This document shows, in pieces, positions 12,674 through 23,933 of a DNA stretch of 64,000 bases. Location of the stretch: the NCBI RefSeq assembly GCF_035222275.1, contig NW_026946359.1:6882001-6946000 (forward strand), read 5' to 3'. The notes under the pieces are model-generated. The model ran no database searches. It worked only from the letters and a program-made list of their open reading frames with translations, and was not told where the DNA came from. The stretch's first letter is position 1, and each line of letters begins with the position of its first letter. The position numbers and the translations under genes were made by a program. Source of the DNA: Podospora bellae-mahoneyi (taxonomy: Eukaryota > Ascomycota > Sordariomycetes > Sordariales > Podosporaceae).

Positions 12674-15274
12674 ATGTCTGGACGTGGCAGAGGTCGCGGC
12701 AGAGGTGGCGCTGGCACCGACACAGGTGCAGGTCGCGCCCGGCGTTCGACTCGACAGGCCGCCGTACAGCAGCAAGAACAAAGTGAGCCCACCCCAAGCA
12801 TCAACACCCAGTCTCCTGCTCAGCAGAGCATCCAAGCCATTCCATCTCAGGATGGGCTCATGGGCCCCCCCCCGCCTCCGGGCATTAAGAATGTCCAAGG
12901 TCCAAGCGTGTACCAGTTCTCACGAAGAGGCGCTCCCCGAAGTGAACGCGGCGGAAGTCTGGCAAGCCTCAACAGCATTGCTGTCAGTGACTCTGTGTAC
13001 ACAGCAATGACATCCCAGGCGGATCATCTGAGTAGGTCGGCCAGCTTGCCCGGTTCTCCCATTGTCGAAGGCGCCGACCTCGATTTGAACTTCATATTTC
13101 CTAGTTTGTTCTTATTGTTTTAGATTGGGTTTGATGAACTGGTTGCTGACAATGTCCTAGACACTACCGGACTCCCAGGTGCTGCTCTGGGAACCCCCGT
13201 ACGCCCAATTAATGTGCCAGTTCGAGCTACAAGTGTCCCGTTTTCTGTGAAGTACGAGACCCCTGGCAAGCGGGCGCGTCAAACTGTGTTCATGACCCGC
13301 AGATTACGCGACCTCAAAAACACAAGCGTCGAGTTCTTTGAGCATCTCTGCACTGATCAAGACAATGAAGGATGGGAGGAAGCCCATGAGCAGATCCGCT
13401 TTATCTATGATGCTTTCCGGAGGGTTTACGTTGGTAAGAACAGCGAGCCTACCATCGATCCCTCCTTTGTTCTTGAAGCCATGGGGCACCACGAAGGCAC
13501 TCCAGCATGGTACGAGGCTTACCGGACTGTTTACCTCGCCAATCTCGCCGCGCTTCTTCAAGACATCCAGACAACGGAGCAGCAGGATTACTTGCCTCTC
13601 CTTCAGTCCTGGGAAGATGACTTCCCCAAGTTTTACATACCAAAGGACCAGGACATTGCAGGTGTTTCTGAGATGGTAATCGATATTCGGACGCAGCTCT
13701 CAATCTTCACCCTCAAGAAGTTCCGGCAAGATGGCTCCATCGACTTTCATCCATACGAAATGATTGCCAAGATTTGGAGTGGCGAGGATATTTCGGCCAG
13801 CAAAGTGGAAGCTGCCTTGGGAGGAAACCAGGATGAGCTTCAACTGAAACCTGTTGACCCTGAGGACCCCGACTCAGCGCTGCACAGCGAGAGAGCGTGG
13901 ACGCGGCTCAGATCGCTGTGCGAGCACTTTCTCAATCAACATTTGACGCCTGGTACCGAAGACGCTTTCGACCAAGCACTCAACCAACTTCAGTCCACTT
14001 ATGACTTCTCTGAGTTTGTCAAACATCTCCGCGCGTTGGTCGAGGACAGCTTCCTCCGTACCAAGGAGGCTTTGGATGCTGCGGAACTCCCTCTGCCTGG
14101 CCAGTCATCCGATGCGAGTAGGATTGATTCGCAGATTCAAACCCAACTGGAAGCCGAAATGGCTCAAGATCCTGCTTCGTCATACAACGTCGGCTACCCT
14201 TCCTCATTGCCGACTTACCCAAGGATCCCCTATCCGGAATTTAGCCAAGAGTCGAGCCCTGGATTCAGTGATCAGGCGCCGCGAAGCGGTTTCCAGAACG
14301 GAGCTATCTACGCTCAGTCTGCCGCACAGGTGACGACGACAACCGGCGGTAGGAAGAAACGCGGGGCAGCTGCTGCGGATGCCAGCGGTGACCAGGAGAA
14401 TACTCAGCCGAAGAAGCGTGCTAGACGCAAGAAGAATGCCGATGCAGAGTCCGACCCGTCTGCCAACGGCCAAGTCGTTCCTGTCCAGCCGGCAGCTCCC
14501 ATTCAGTACCCCCCTCTCCCCGGTACTCAGCTGGAGCCCGATTTTGATGCTCTCACTCAGCGATCCAAGGAGATATCGGCTGCCAATCGGAAGGCCAGAG
14601 AACCGCAAGTGCGCTCTGCCTGGGTGCGGAATGATGTTCGGGAGTTGGTCAAGGCTGTTCACACATACGGCTGCAAGTGGAGTGTTATCGAGAAGCAAAT
14701 CAAGGAGGGAAATATTCATTTCGAGCGGCCTCGGGATCAGCAGGCCCTCCGTGACAAGGCGCGCTTGCTCAAGCAAGATTTCCTCAAGTAAGTCAGCCTG
14801 TCATGGTGATCAGCACAATGCCTTGCCACAGATTACTAACGTGCATTTCTCTCCAGGGTCGATGGCGTTCTCCCCAAGGGCTTTGATCTCGTCGTGCTGG
14901 GGAAGAAAGAGAGAGAAGCCGTCAAAGCTTGCGGCAAGAACCCCGACCGCAAAGAATCTGATCTCGATGCCAACGGCCATCCAATCAACACGGAATTTGG
15001 TGATTCCGTCACCGCTGCGGCCCATGCGGCACCTGTTGCGCAGATGGACGCGCTTCCTCCTCCCCCGCCCCACGATCCCCAACTTCTCCAAGGTGCTGTG
15101 CATGGCGTGCAGGGCAACGATATCGGTATGGATGGCGGCCAAGATGGCATACAAGATAATGGGTTTTCCGAGCACGGTAAATCCGAAGCTGACCCGGTGC
15201 ACGACCCGGCGATGGACGCCTCTGCCGAAGCTCAGCCTGTAATCTCGGACCTGCAGCCACTTACAACTGTCTAG
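12674..15274 (+). CDS. Telobox-like Myb protein (TBF1/TRF-type candidate)
   Basis: Exons are 12674-13103, 13161-14787 and 14857-15274, giving 824 residues. The second intron has a perfect TACTAAC branch point. The start MSGRGRGRGRGG begins an RG-rich, disordered segment. Residues about 165-450 are helical and acidic, resembling but not proven to be a TRFH-like dimerisation region. A Lys/Arg-rich stretch (KKRARRKK) near residue 570 could be a nuclear signal. A C-terminal Myb-like domain lies near residues 626-700: a W at RSAW, then YGCKWSVIEKQI, then a third helix ALRDKARLLKQ. That helix resembles the telobox signature V-D-L-K-D-K-W-R, but Ala replaces the usual Trp. This suggests a telomere or TTAGGG-binding factor. 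Functional assignment is inference; a generic Myb regulator is the alternative. Confidence 0.75.
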
Positions 15275-16005
15275 GACGCAGATTCTATAGCACAGTGGGC
15301 GTCGGACATTGGTGAGCCCAACTAGGGTCGACTTATCCCCTCCATGACCGGTGGTCGGCCGCCAATCCTCTGGTTATAACCACTATGAAGTTTTTTTTAG
15401 TTTCTTTTTTTTTTTTTTTTTTTCTTTCTTTCTTTTTTTTTATAAGTTTTTTACATGGGAACCGTTGGGCGAGAAAAGATGTTGAATAACGTTAAATGGG
15501 CACCATCGGTAGTATCTCCGTCAACTTTATACGGACTGGAGAGGCAGCGAATATCATTGTTTGTTAAAGTTTGTACCATCAAGGAAACCAAAAAATGGGT
15601 GGGAAAACTTGGAGTTTGATAGTTTAGCTAGGAGTTACAGTGTTTGTAGGGCTTCTTGTTGGAATAACAATACTCAACATGGCTATTTGAACAACTGTAC
15701 TCGGTACTGCATCATAACATGCTGGCCACCTACGGTTCCCTAATCTACAAGTTCAATGCTCTGTTTGATGTCGTCGAAAGGGGCGTGCACGTGACCCCAC
15801 AATTCGCAACATGGCAGCTGGGGGCTGGTCTGTGCGTCTCATTGTCACCCCCCTGGGCTGTGGGGGCGGTTCGGTGGCCGCTGAATGGCGCGGGCATTGG
15901 CCAGCAAGCCATCCATGAATTGGCAACGTCGCGAGTTGGATTTCGAACTGCTGAGCCCGACTTCCACACAGCTCTACCAGCGCAAACCGTCTCGTTCTGC
16001 CCACC
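15275..16005. other. Intergenic region with poly-T tract
   Basis: This is the 3' flank of the Myb gene and the promoter of SEC21. A T-rich tract at 15394-15440 is probably 3' UTR or transcription-end sequence. No gene is seen. Confidence 0.6.
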
Positions 16006-18965
16006 ATGAGCTACGGGAAGAAGGACGAGGATGCCGATACTGGTCTGGTCAAGATTGACCGGACCCAGGTTTTTCAAGAAGGTAGGAATCAACCGCTGCC
16101 GTTGCGTTGTGCAGTGGCCATCAGCTAATTACGAACTGGCGGTCCGCAGCTCGACTGTTCAACAGCTCCCCCATCCAACCGCGAAGATGCCGCATTCTCT
16201 TGACCAAGATCGGCCTGCTCCTCTACACGGGCGAGAAGTTCCCTACCACGGAAGCAACCACTCTTTTTTTCGGCATCTCGAAGCTCTTCCAGAACAAAGA
16301 TGCCAGTCTGCGCCAGATGGTCCACCTCATCATCAAGGAGCTCGCCAGCTCCGCCGAGGACATCATCATGGTCACGAGCACCATCATGAAGGATACTGGA
16401 GGCAGTACAGATGCCATCTATCGCCCAAATGCCATCAGAGCGCTCTGCCGCATTATTGATGTACGAGCTGCGGCGTCCAAGTGTCTCTGCCCAGCTGGCT
16501 AACACTCCTAACCAAACAGGCTACCACTGTCCAGTCCATCGAGCGAGTCCTCAAAACTGCCATCGTCGACAAGAACCCCACCGTTTCCTCTGCCGCTCTC
16601 GTTTCGTCGTATCACCTCCTCCCCATCGCCAGAGAAGTCGTCAAGAGATGGCAAAGCGAGACCCAGGAGGCGGCTGCTAGCACCAAGTCGTCCGGTGGCT
16701 TCTCGCTCGGCTTCTCTTCGTCTTCAGCCAACCTTCCCGTGAACAACTCCACGATGACCCAGTACCACGCTATCGGTCTGTTGTACCAGATGAGGATGCA
16801 CGACAGGATGGCATTGGTGAAGATGGTGCAGCAGTTCGGTGCGGCCGGCGCTGTGAAGAACCCCGCCGCCATCGTCATGCTCGTCCGTCTTGCCGCCCAG
16901 CTGGCCGAGGAGGATGCCCAGCTCAGGAGGCCGATGATGCAGCTGCTGGATGGCTGGCTCAGGCATAAGAGCGAGATGGTCAACTTCGAGGCGGCCAAGG
17001 CTATCTGCGACATGCGGGATGTCACCGACGCCGAGGTTTCGCAGGCCGTCCACGTCCTCCAGCTCTTCCTCACCTCTCCTCGCGCTGTCACCAAGTTTGC
17101 GGCTCTTCGTATTCTGCACAACATCGCCTCGTTCAAGCCCAATGTTGTCAACGTCTGCAACCCCGACATCGAGCTCCTCATCTCCAACAGCAACCGTTCC
17201 ATTGCTACTTTCGCCATCACCACCCTGCTCAAGACCGGCAACGAGGCTAGTGTGGATCGTCTCATGAAGCAAATCTCCGGCTTCATGTCTGAGATCACGG
17301 ATGAGTTCAAGATTACCATCGTGGAGGCCATCCGCACGCTTTGCCTCAAGTTCCCTAGCAAGCAGGCCGGCATGCTCCAGTTCCTCAGCGGCGTCCTGCG
17401 CGATGAGGGTGGCTATGAGTTCAAGCGCGCCGTGGTGGAGAGCATGTTTGATCTGATCAAGTTTGTCCCCGAGTCAAAGGAGGAGGCTCTCGCCCATCTG
17501 TGCGAATTCATCGAGGACTGCGAGTTTACCAAGCTTGCTGTTCGCATCCTGCATCTCCTTGGTGTGGAAGGCCCCAAGACCTCGCAGCCTACCAAGTACA
17601 TCCGGTACATCTACAACCGTGTTGTGCTTGAAAACGCCCTTGTTCGCGCCGCCGCCGTCACCGCGTTGGCCAAGTTCGGTGTTGGCCAGAAGGACCCCGA
17701 GGTCAAGCGCAGTGTGGATGTTTTGCTCACCCGCTGCTTGGACGATGTGGATGATGAGGTCCGCGATCGTGCTGCGCTCAACCTCAGCCTGATGCACGAG
17801 GAGGATGAGTTGGCGACGAGGTTCGTCAAGAACGACAGCATGTTCTCTCTTCCATACTTTGAGCACCAGCTCGTCATGTACGTCACATCTGATGACAAGT
17901 CTGTGTTTGACGACTCTTTCGACGTCTCCAAGATCCCAATTGTCACCCGGGAGCAGGCCGATGCGGAGGACAGGACGAAGAAGCTCACGGCCACCACACC
18001 ATCGCTCAAGCCACCAAAGACCGGCCCCACCAAGGCTGCTCCCTCGGCGGCCGACGCCGCGGCTTCTGCCACCGCTACCGCGCAAAAGTATGCCCAGGAG
18101 CTTTTGGCCATCCCAGAGCTCAAGGAGTTTGGTCCCGTGCTCAAATCCTCGCCTGTCGTGGAGCTCACGGAGGCCGAGACCGAGTACGTCGTCAGCGTGG
18201 TCAAGCACATCTTCAAGGAGCACATTGTGCTGCAGTATGAGGTTAAGAACACGCTTCCCGACACCATACTAGAAAATGTCTCCGTTGTGGCTACTCCTTC
18301 GGACGAGGAAGAGCTGCAAGAGGTGTTTATCATTCAGGCTGAGAAACTGGCTACGGATGAGCCAGGTAAGATCTATGTTGCGTTCCAGAAGCTGAACGGC
18401 GAAGGGGCTCTTCCCATCGCCACCTTCAGCAACGTTCTCAAGTTCACCAGCAAGGAGATTGATCCCACTACTGGCGAGCCAGAGGAGACTGGGTATGATG
18501 ACGAGTACGAAGTTTCCGAGTTTGACTTGTCGGGTGCCGATTATGTGGTGCCGGCGTTTGCTAGCAACTTTGCGCACATCTGGGAGCAGGTGGGCGCGCA
18601 AGGGGACGAGGCTGAGGAGACGCTACAGCTGAGTGGGATGAAGAGCATAGCAGGTATGTTTTTTCCCCCACTTTTACTACGATATCGTTGGTTTACTAAC
18701 ATGTTTTTTTCTTTCTTTTTTTTTTTTTTTAGATGCCACTGAACAACTAGCCAAGGCACTGTCACTCCAGCCTCTGGAGGGCACCGATGTACCAGTCAAC
18801 CAGACGACACACACGCTCAAGCTGCTGGGCAAGACGGTCGGCGGCGGCAGGGTGGTGGCCAACGTGAGGATGGCCTACTCATCCAAGACGGGCGTGACAA
18901 CCAAGATCACGGTGAGGAGTGAGGAGGAGGGTGTGGCGGCTCTTGTTATTGGTTCTGTTGCTTAA
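16006..18965 (+). CDS. SEC21: Coatomer gamma subunit (COPI)
   Basis: Exons are 16006-16081, 16150-16460, 16520-18653 and 18733-18965, giving 917 residues, close to yeast Sec21. The ATG sits in a CCACC context. Motifs include LLYTGEKFPTTEATTLFFGISKLFQ near residue 50 and the long HEAT-like adaptin N-terminal solenoid to about residue 550. An Ala/Pro/Thr-rich linker precedes the C-terminal gamma-appendage (from PELKEFGPV to the end). The protein is a subunit of the COPI coat that drives Golgi-to-ER and intra-Golgi retrograde transport. The last intron ends in a long poly-T tract before AG. Introns cluster at the two ends, leaving a 2.1 kb central exon. Confidence 0.97.
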
Positions 18966-20375
18966 TGACCTGTTTGGCGTTATACCTATTTTATTATACT
19001 TGGCCGTTGTTGGTTGTTTTTGGTTTGCGTTGGGGTGGGGGTGAAGGCGAGGGAAAATTGAAGAGAATTATTAACTATAATGGAGGGTTTCTGTGCAAAG
19101 TGAGAGATGGTTTGGGTATGTGTTTGGCTATGGAAAATGGAGGGCGGGGGATAAAGGTTGACGACTGGTGTGTGACAAAATGCCGAAGTGTAGACATCTG
19201 ATGAATACAGTGAAAATGGGTGGTTCAACAAGGTACATGCTGGAGTGTGTGGTGAGTTGATGTTTGACATGTGATGCCGTGCGGTGAGGGGTGAAGTCAG
19301 TGACAGACGGGGGCCTGATGATCAGCTTGTCGTTGCCAAGGAATCCAGGCGTTGGGTTGAAGTGCATCAGGCAAAAAGCCGCTGGCAAAAAGTGGGTTAA
19401 GTGATGCATTGGAGATCGATAAGATTGGATAATCGGCGACCCTTGCACGGGCTAAGCAACAAGTCAAAAGTGGGGTTTGGGTTTCTCCAACCTCTAAAAA
19501 TGTTGAGGACCACGAACTGTTGTTTGAAATCGAACGGGGTTCTATAGTTTGGTTGATCGTCTGGTTTGAGGAGAGGACATAATTGGTTGTTGCCTGGATG
19601 AGATGAACTGATTCGGGTACACGGTTCAGCTGACTGGCGACTTTTTTGGTGCCGTAGATTTGGACAATGCGGAAGCGGGAATTGTGAGTAGCAGAAATTG
19701 GGACAAAACCCATGACGCACTTCCCACCACCCACCGCATCACATTTCCCTGTTTCCTGGTTGATTGGTTGGCTCATTTCGCCTCTTTTTATTTTTGATAT
19801 GCGGTAGCAAAGCAAAAGACACGAAACCTGTCCCTGTCCAAGTCCAGACGGTCGCGATGCGGAACGCGTAACAATCTACTTGCTGCGAAGAAAAAAAGAA
19901 CGAAAAAAAAACATCTCAAGGAGGGCTCCCCCCTCTTTCTTCCTTTTTGCATCTTGACCACTACCTGTGCATGAGAAAGCTCCACTCTGGGCATTCTTTA
20001 CTTTCTCCAGTCTTCTTGCCCCGAGTTGAGGAGCCGCTCTTCTCGTCTCCCCTCTTTTACGTCCCCGAGATCGCCGGTTGTTGTGTTTTCTCTTTTTTTT
20101 CTATTCTGCCGGTTCTCTCTTCTGCCGGTTCTCTCTTCCGCCGGTTCTCTCTTCCGCCGGTTCTCTCTTCCAGCCGGAAAGGGCCTCTCTTCAGCAGTAA
20201 GGGAGCACAACAACAGGCGCGACGCAAGTGTCTGCGAGAAGCCATCTCCCAGCACAAATCAACGAAGAACACGCCGCCATAAACCCCGTCGTAACCTCGA
20301 CTCCTCTTCCCGACCGTAAACAACCACAACTCCTCCCGCTGACGAAGCCGCTTCCGAGCGCACCTTTTACCGACC
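18966..20375. other. Intergenic region between SEC21 and EPT1/CPT1
   Basis: About 1.4 kb with no supported gene. The right end is pyrimidine-rich and probably the 5' leader of the phosphotransferase gene. It contains a 16 bp direct repeat (20106-20172). Confidence 0.6.
20106..20172 (+). repeat. 16 bp direct repeat, four copies, in promoter or 5' leader
   Basis: Unit gccggttctctcttcy is repeated four times head to tail about 205 bp upstream of the EPT1/CPT1 start codon. Confidence 0.85.
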
Positions 20376-21641
20376 ATGGTCTACGTCCGTCAAGAGCGGC
20401 TCCCGGCCCTCAAGCAATACAAGTACTCCTCGGTCGACCACTCCCTCGTCTCGAAATATATCCTCAAGCCCTTTTACACCAACGTCGTGATCAAACTGTT
20501 CCCCCTGTCCATGGCCCCCAACCTGATCACCCTGACGGGCTTCATGTTTGTCGTCGCCAACTTTTTGACCCTGCTCTGGTACAACCCCACGCTTGACCAA
20601 GACTGCCCGTCGTGGGTGTACTACTCCTGGGCTGCCGGCCTCTTCCTCTACCAGACCTTTGACGCCGTCGACGGGACCCAGGCAAGAAGGACGAAGCAGT
20701 CTGGCCCGCTGGGCGAGCTGTTCGATCACGGCGTTGACGCGCTGAACACGAGCTTGGAGGTGCTGATTTTTGCGGCGTCGCAGAACATGGGGCAGTCTTG
20801 GAAGACGGTCGCGACGCTGTTTGCGAGTTTGTTGACGTTTTATGTCCAGACCTGGGATGAGTACCACACCAAGACTCTGACGCTCGGGATTGTCAACGGG
20901 CCGGTGGAGGGGATTTTGATTTTGGTGGGAGTGTATGCCTTGACGGGTTACAAGGGAGGGGCGAGTTTCTGGCAGCAGGGGATGCTGGCTGCTGTCGGAA
21001 TCCCGCAGGAGATTTTGGGCCTGACGATCCCGGAGGGGGTTTACAACATGAACTTTACCGAGTGGTACATGGTTCAGGGAACGGTTGTGTTGGTTTACAA
21101 CACTGTCGAGTCGGCGAGGAATGTGATTCGGGCGAGGAGGGCGAAGGGGGACAAGTCGCGGTATGCTCTGGTCGGGCTGGGACCATTCTTCGCGGCATGG
21201 GGGCTGATTGTGGCTTATCTGTGGTTGCAGCCGGGGATTTTGAGGGGGCATTTGGTTCCTTTTGCGCTGTTTGCCGGGTTGGTGAATGCGTATAGCGTGG
21301 GACAGATGATCACGGCGCATTTAGTCAAGTTGGATTTCCCCTACTGGAACGTCATGGTCATCCCTCTGGGCTTTGGGGTGGTGGATTCGCTTGGACCGTT
21401 GCTGCTGAAGCATAGCCCTATTCCTGGCCTGGGGTGGCCAAGTGCCCTCGGGGATGGGGTGTATCAGGTTGCGTACATGTTCTGCATGCTGGGGATGGCG
21501 GTGGGTGTGTATGGGAGTTTTGTGGTGGATGTGATTGTGACGATTTGCGACTACTTGGACATTTGGTGCTTGACGATTAAGCACCCGTATGTTCCTGAGG
21601 AGGAGGACGAGAGCAACGGGGAGTTGAAGAAGAAGAATTGA
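20376..21641 (+). CDS. Diacylglycerol choline/ethanolamine phosphotransferase
   Basis: A single exon of 421 residues. The CDP-alcohol phosphatidyltransferase signature D-G-x2-A-R-x8-G-x3-D-x3-D is complete at residues 99-121 (DGTQAR ... GELFDHGVD), with all acidic metal ligands present. About eight to ten membrane segments follow. The N-terminal part (LPALKQYKYSSVDHSLVSKY, IKLFPLSMAPNLITLTG) is typical of yeast EPT1/CPT1. The enzyme joins CDP-ethanolamine or CDP-choline to diacylglycerol in the ER, the last step of the Kennedy pathway. Which head group is preferred cannot be told from the sequence. The tail is Glu/Lys-rich and cytosolic. Confidence 0.95.
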   Translation: MVYVRQERLPALKQYKYSSVDHSLVSKYILKPFYTNVVIKLFPLSMAPNLITLTGFMFVVANFLTLLWYNPTLDQDCPSWVYYSWAAGLFLYQTFDAVDGTQARRTKQSGPLGELFDHGVDALNTSLEVLIFAASQNMGQSWKTVATLFASLLTFYVQTWDEYHTKTLTLGIVNGPVEGILILVGVYALTGYKGGASFWQQGMLAAVGIPQEILGLTIPEGVYNMNFTEWYMVQGTVVLVYNTVESARNVIRARRAKGDKSRYALVGLGPFFAAWGLIVAYLWLQPGILRGHLVPFALFAGLVNAYSVGQMITAHLVKLDFPYWNVMVIPLGFGVVDSLGPLLLKHSPIPGLGWPSALGDGVYQVAYMFCMLGMAVGVYGSFVVDVIVTICDYLDIWCLTIKHPYVPEEEDESNGELKKKN

Positions 21642-22601
21642 GCGGGGAGGGGAAAGTGAAGTTGAACTCGGTGGGTTGGGAGGTGGAAGGGGCGAGACAA
21701 GAAGACGGAAACTGGGCTATCCTAATGGTATACACAGGAAGAGGCACATGGTGGCGTATGAGGGAGGCGGTTTGAGAACCATTTTCGTTTTGGCCTGATC
21801 AGTTTGACCGGCAAAACATTGCAACACAACAACATGACGATTTGATACCTCTCTGTAGTTTTATTTTCATTTTTTTATGACGAATCTGGCTTTGGTGTTT
21901 CATGGAAGGGTATATATAGATGGATAGCTTAGCTTAGCTTAGTTTAGCTTAGCTTAGCCTTTGCTTGGAGGCGAGGGAGAAACGGTCATTTTGAACAACT
22001 TCATTATCTCAACGCTTGCATAGTGGTCCGCCTTTTGTCTTTTGTGCCCACAGTAAGCTTTAACCCACAAGGCCCTCGTAACCAGATATCCAAGAGTTTT
22101 TCAATTTTCAAATCATCCCTATCTAGTGAGATCGAAAGCCACTTCAAAACATCATTTGAGATTCAATACATGCCCAGCTTTGGATCGGCAATATCCAAAC
22201 ACAAAGCATGGAGGAACGAAGTTCAAAAAGAATGCGAGTGCCTCTCCCCTGCTCCCACCCATATTCACAATGTTGAACTTTATAAAAAAAAAGAAATAAA
22301 AAAAGAAAAAAGAAAAAAGAAAAAAAAGAATCCAACCCAATAAACGCCCCTGATTTACCCTCTTGCCCAACCACATACCGTCCAGCCCAACCATCGTGCT
22401 CTCCCGAAAAACCGCTGCCAACCGACCCATAACCCGGGACCCCTTATAACGCCAAAAAGCTCAACCCAGTTCGTTTTTAGTGTACTGTGTGATATATGCT
22501 GGGTGACAGACTGATTTTCTTGCGTGTACGTAAAGAGAGTTGGGTGTTGTGTCGGTCATAATCTTCGTAAAAAACTCGGCAAATCATACAACGCTGTTGA
22601 A
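21642..22601. other. Intergenic region between convergent EPT1/CPT1 and bZIP genes
   Basis: This holds the 3' flanks of two convergent genes. It includes a TTAGC pentamer repeat (21925-21959) and an A-rich low-complexity tract (22283-22330). No gene is supported. Confidence 0.6.
21925..21959. repeat. (TTAGC)n pentamer microsatellite
   Basis: Seven near-perfect ttagc units, one changed to tttag. It differs from the telomere repeat TTAGGG. Confidence 0.85.
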
Positions 22602-23933
22602 TCAAAGAAGCTCGTCGCTCCCACTGGCCACACTCTGCTCGATGGCCATGAGAATGGCCCTTTCCTCAAACACAGGGCCTTGGCCATCGCACTTGGCCAG
22701 AGGCTTGATCCGTTCGCTGACTGCTCCGATATCAACCAGTCCACGCCGGAAGAGATCATGGCTGATGATTAGCTCCCACGTTGCGCCTGCAGCGAGAAGA
22801 CGTTCGCCGCTGTCACTGGTCACTATCCTGTGGCTTGGAGTCTTGTTGGCGTGGTTCTGGAGGACGTTGGAGTAAAAGTCGGTTGGGTTGTACGACATGG
22901 GACCTGTCACGACTGGTGAGGCGCTGTTCCTGCCGGGCGACCCACCACCGTTAGTATTGGATGTCGCCCGCAGGATCTCGAGCTCGGTCATCTTCTGCTG
23001 CAGTTCCTTCTTTAGGCGCTCATTCTCGGTCGCCGTCTCCTGCTCCCTTTGCTCGGTTTGTTGCAGGCGGTTTTCGAGGTCCTTGACGTGGCGTTCCTTG
23101 CGCTCGCGGAAGGCTCGTTGACTACAGACAAGGTCAGCAAGGCCGTGTGCATCAATGACGGGACGGGGCCGCAAGCACAGCGGACATCCCGTCCAATGTG
23201 TTCATCCTGGGAGCCGACAGGATGGTTGGTGCAACAAAGGACGGAGCCGGAGTGTCACATACGCTGCACGGTTTTGAGCTTTGCGCCTCGACTGGGCTGG
23301 GGTCAGGTCATCCTCTTCCGAATTGGACCCTTGTTGCCGACGGCTCTGCTCGTCAAAGTCTATCGTGGAGAGAGGCAGGATCTCAACGGTAGGGGGCCGC
23401 GCCTGCGGGACGGCGCCATTGATGGGGCCCGGCTGCACAGGTGCAGGAATGGGAGCCTGACCCGGCGGCGTGGGTGGACCCGGGAAGGTCTGCGCAGGAT
23501 TGAATTGGACGTAGTTGTCGAAGTTCTGGAACTGCTCATGAGGGATGCCGTTGGGGTATTGCTCGTAGACCTCCTGAGTAATCATTGTGTAAGCCTCTCG
23601 TACGCAACGGCCAATGCGCGCTACTGCCCACGGATGGCGGGCAAATGCGGAGACCATAAGACCAGACAGCCACACAAAAGCGAGCCCAAGCCCGGCCTGT
23701 CGGAGTACAACAAGCTGGACGCTTCCTCTTCCTCGTCCTCGTCCTCTCCTCTTCCTCCTCTTCGTCCCTGCGCCGTCCAGACTTCAGACCGAAATGCAAC
23801 CTACCGGAGGTGAGGTGGTGTTGAAGTCGTCCGACGCTACCGATGTGGAATGCGCCGGAGTGAGGGGAGGAGGGATCCCCATGAATTGGTAGGGCTGAGA
23901 GCCACCAAAGTACGCGGTATGTGTGAAATCCAT
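22602..23933 (-). CDS. AP-1/Pap1-like bZIP transcription factor
   Basis: Exons (minus) are 23933-23805, 23573-23263 and 23121-22602, giving 319 residues. The second intron falls inside the basic region, and splicing restores NRAAQRAFRERKERHVKDLE (near residues 142-161). This is the Pap1/Yap-type basic motif N-x-x-A-Q-x-x-F-R. A leucine zipper follows to about residue 195. The N-terminal half is Pro/Gln-rich and acidic. The C-terminal block GATWELIISHDLFRRGLVDIG and the ending SDELL resemble a conserved tail of a fungal bZIP subfamily. Only one Cys is seen, so the Cys-rich redox domains of Yap1/Pap1 are absent. The exon 1 to 2 join (231 bp intron) is the least certain; target genes are unknown. 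Confidence 0.87.

Noticed and set aside
15930-15965. tRNA-like gttcgaaatcc on the minus strand upstream of SEC21
   Set aside because: Has an extra base in the T loop and no cloverleaf around it.
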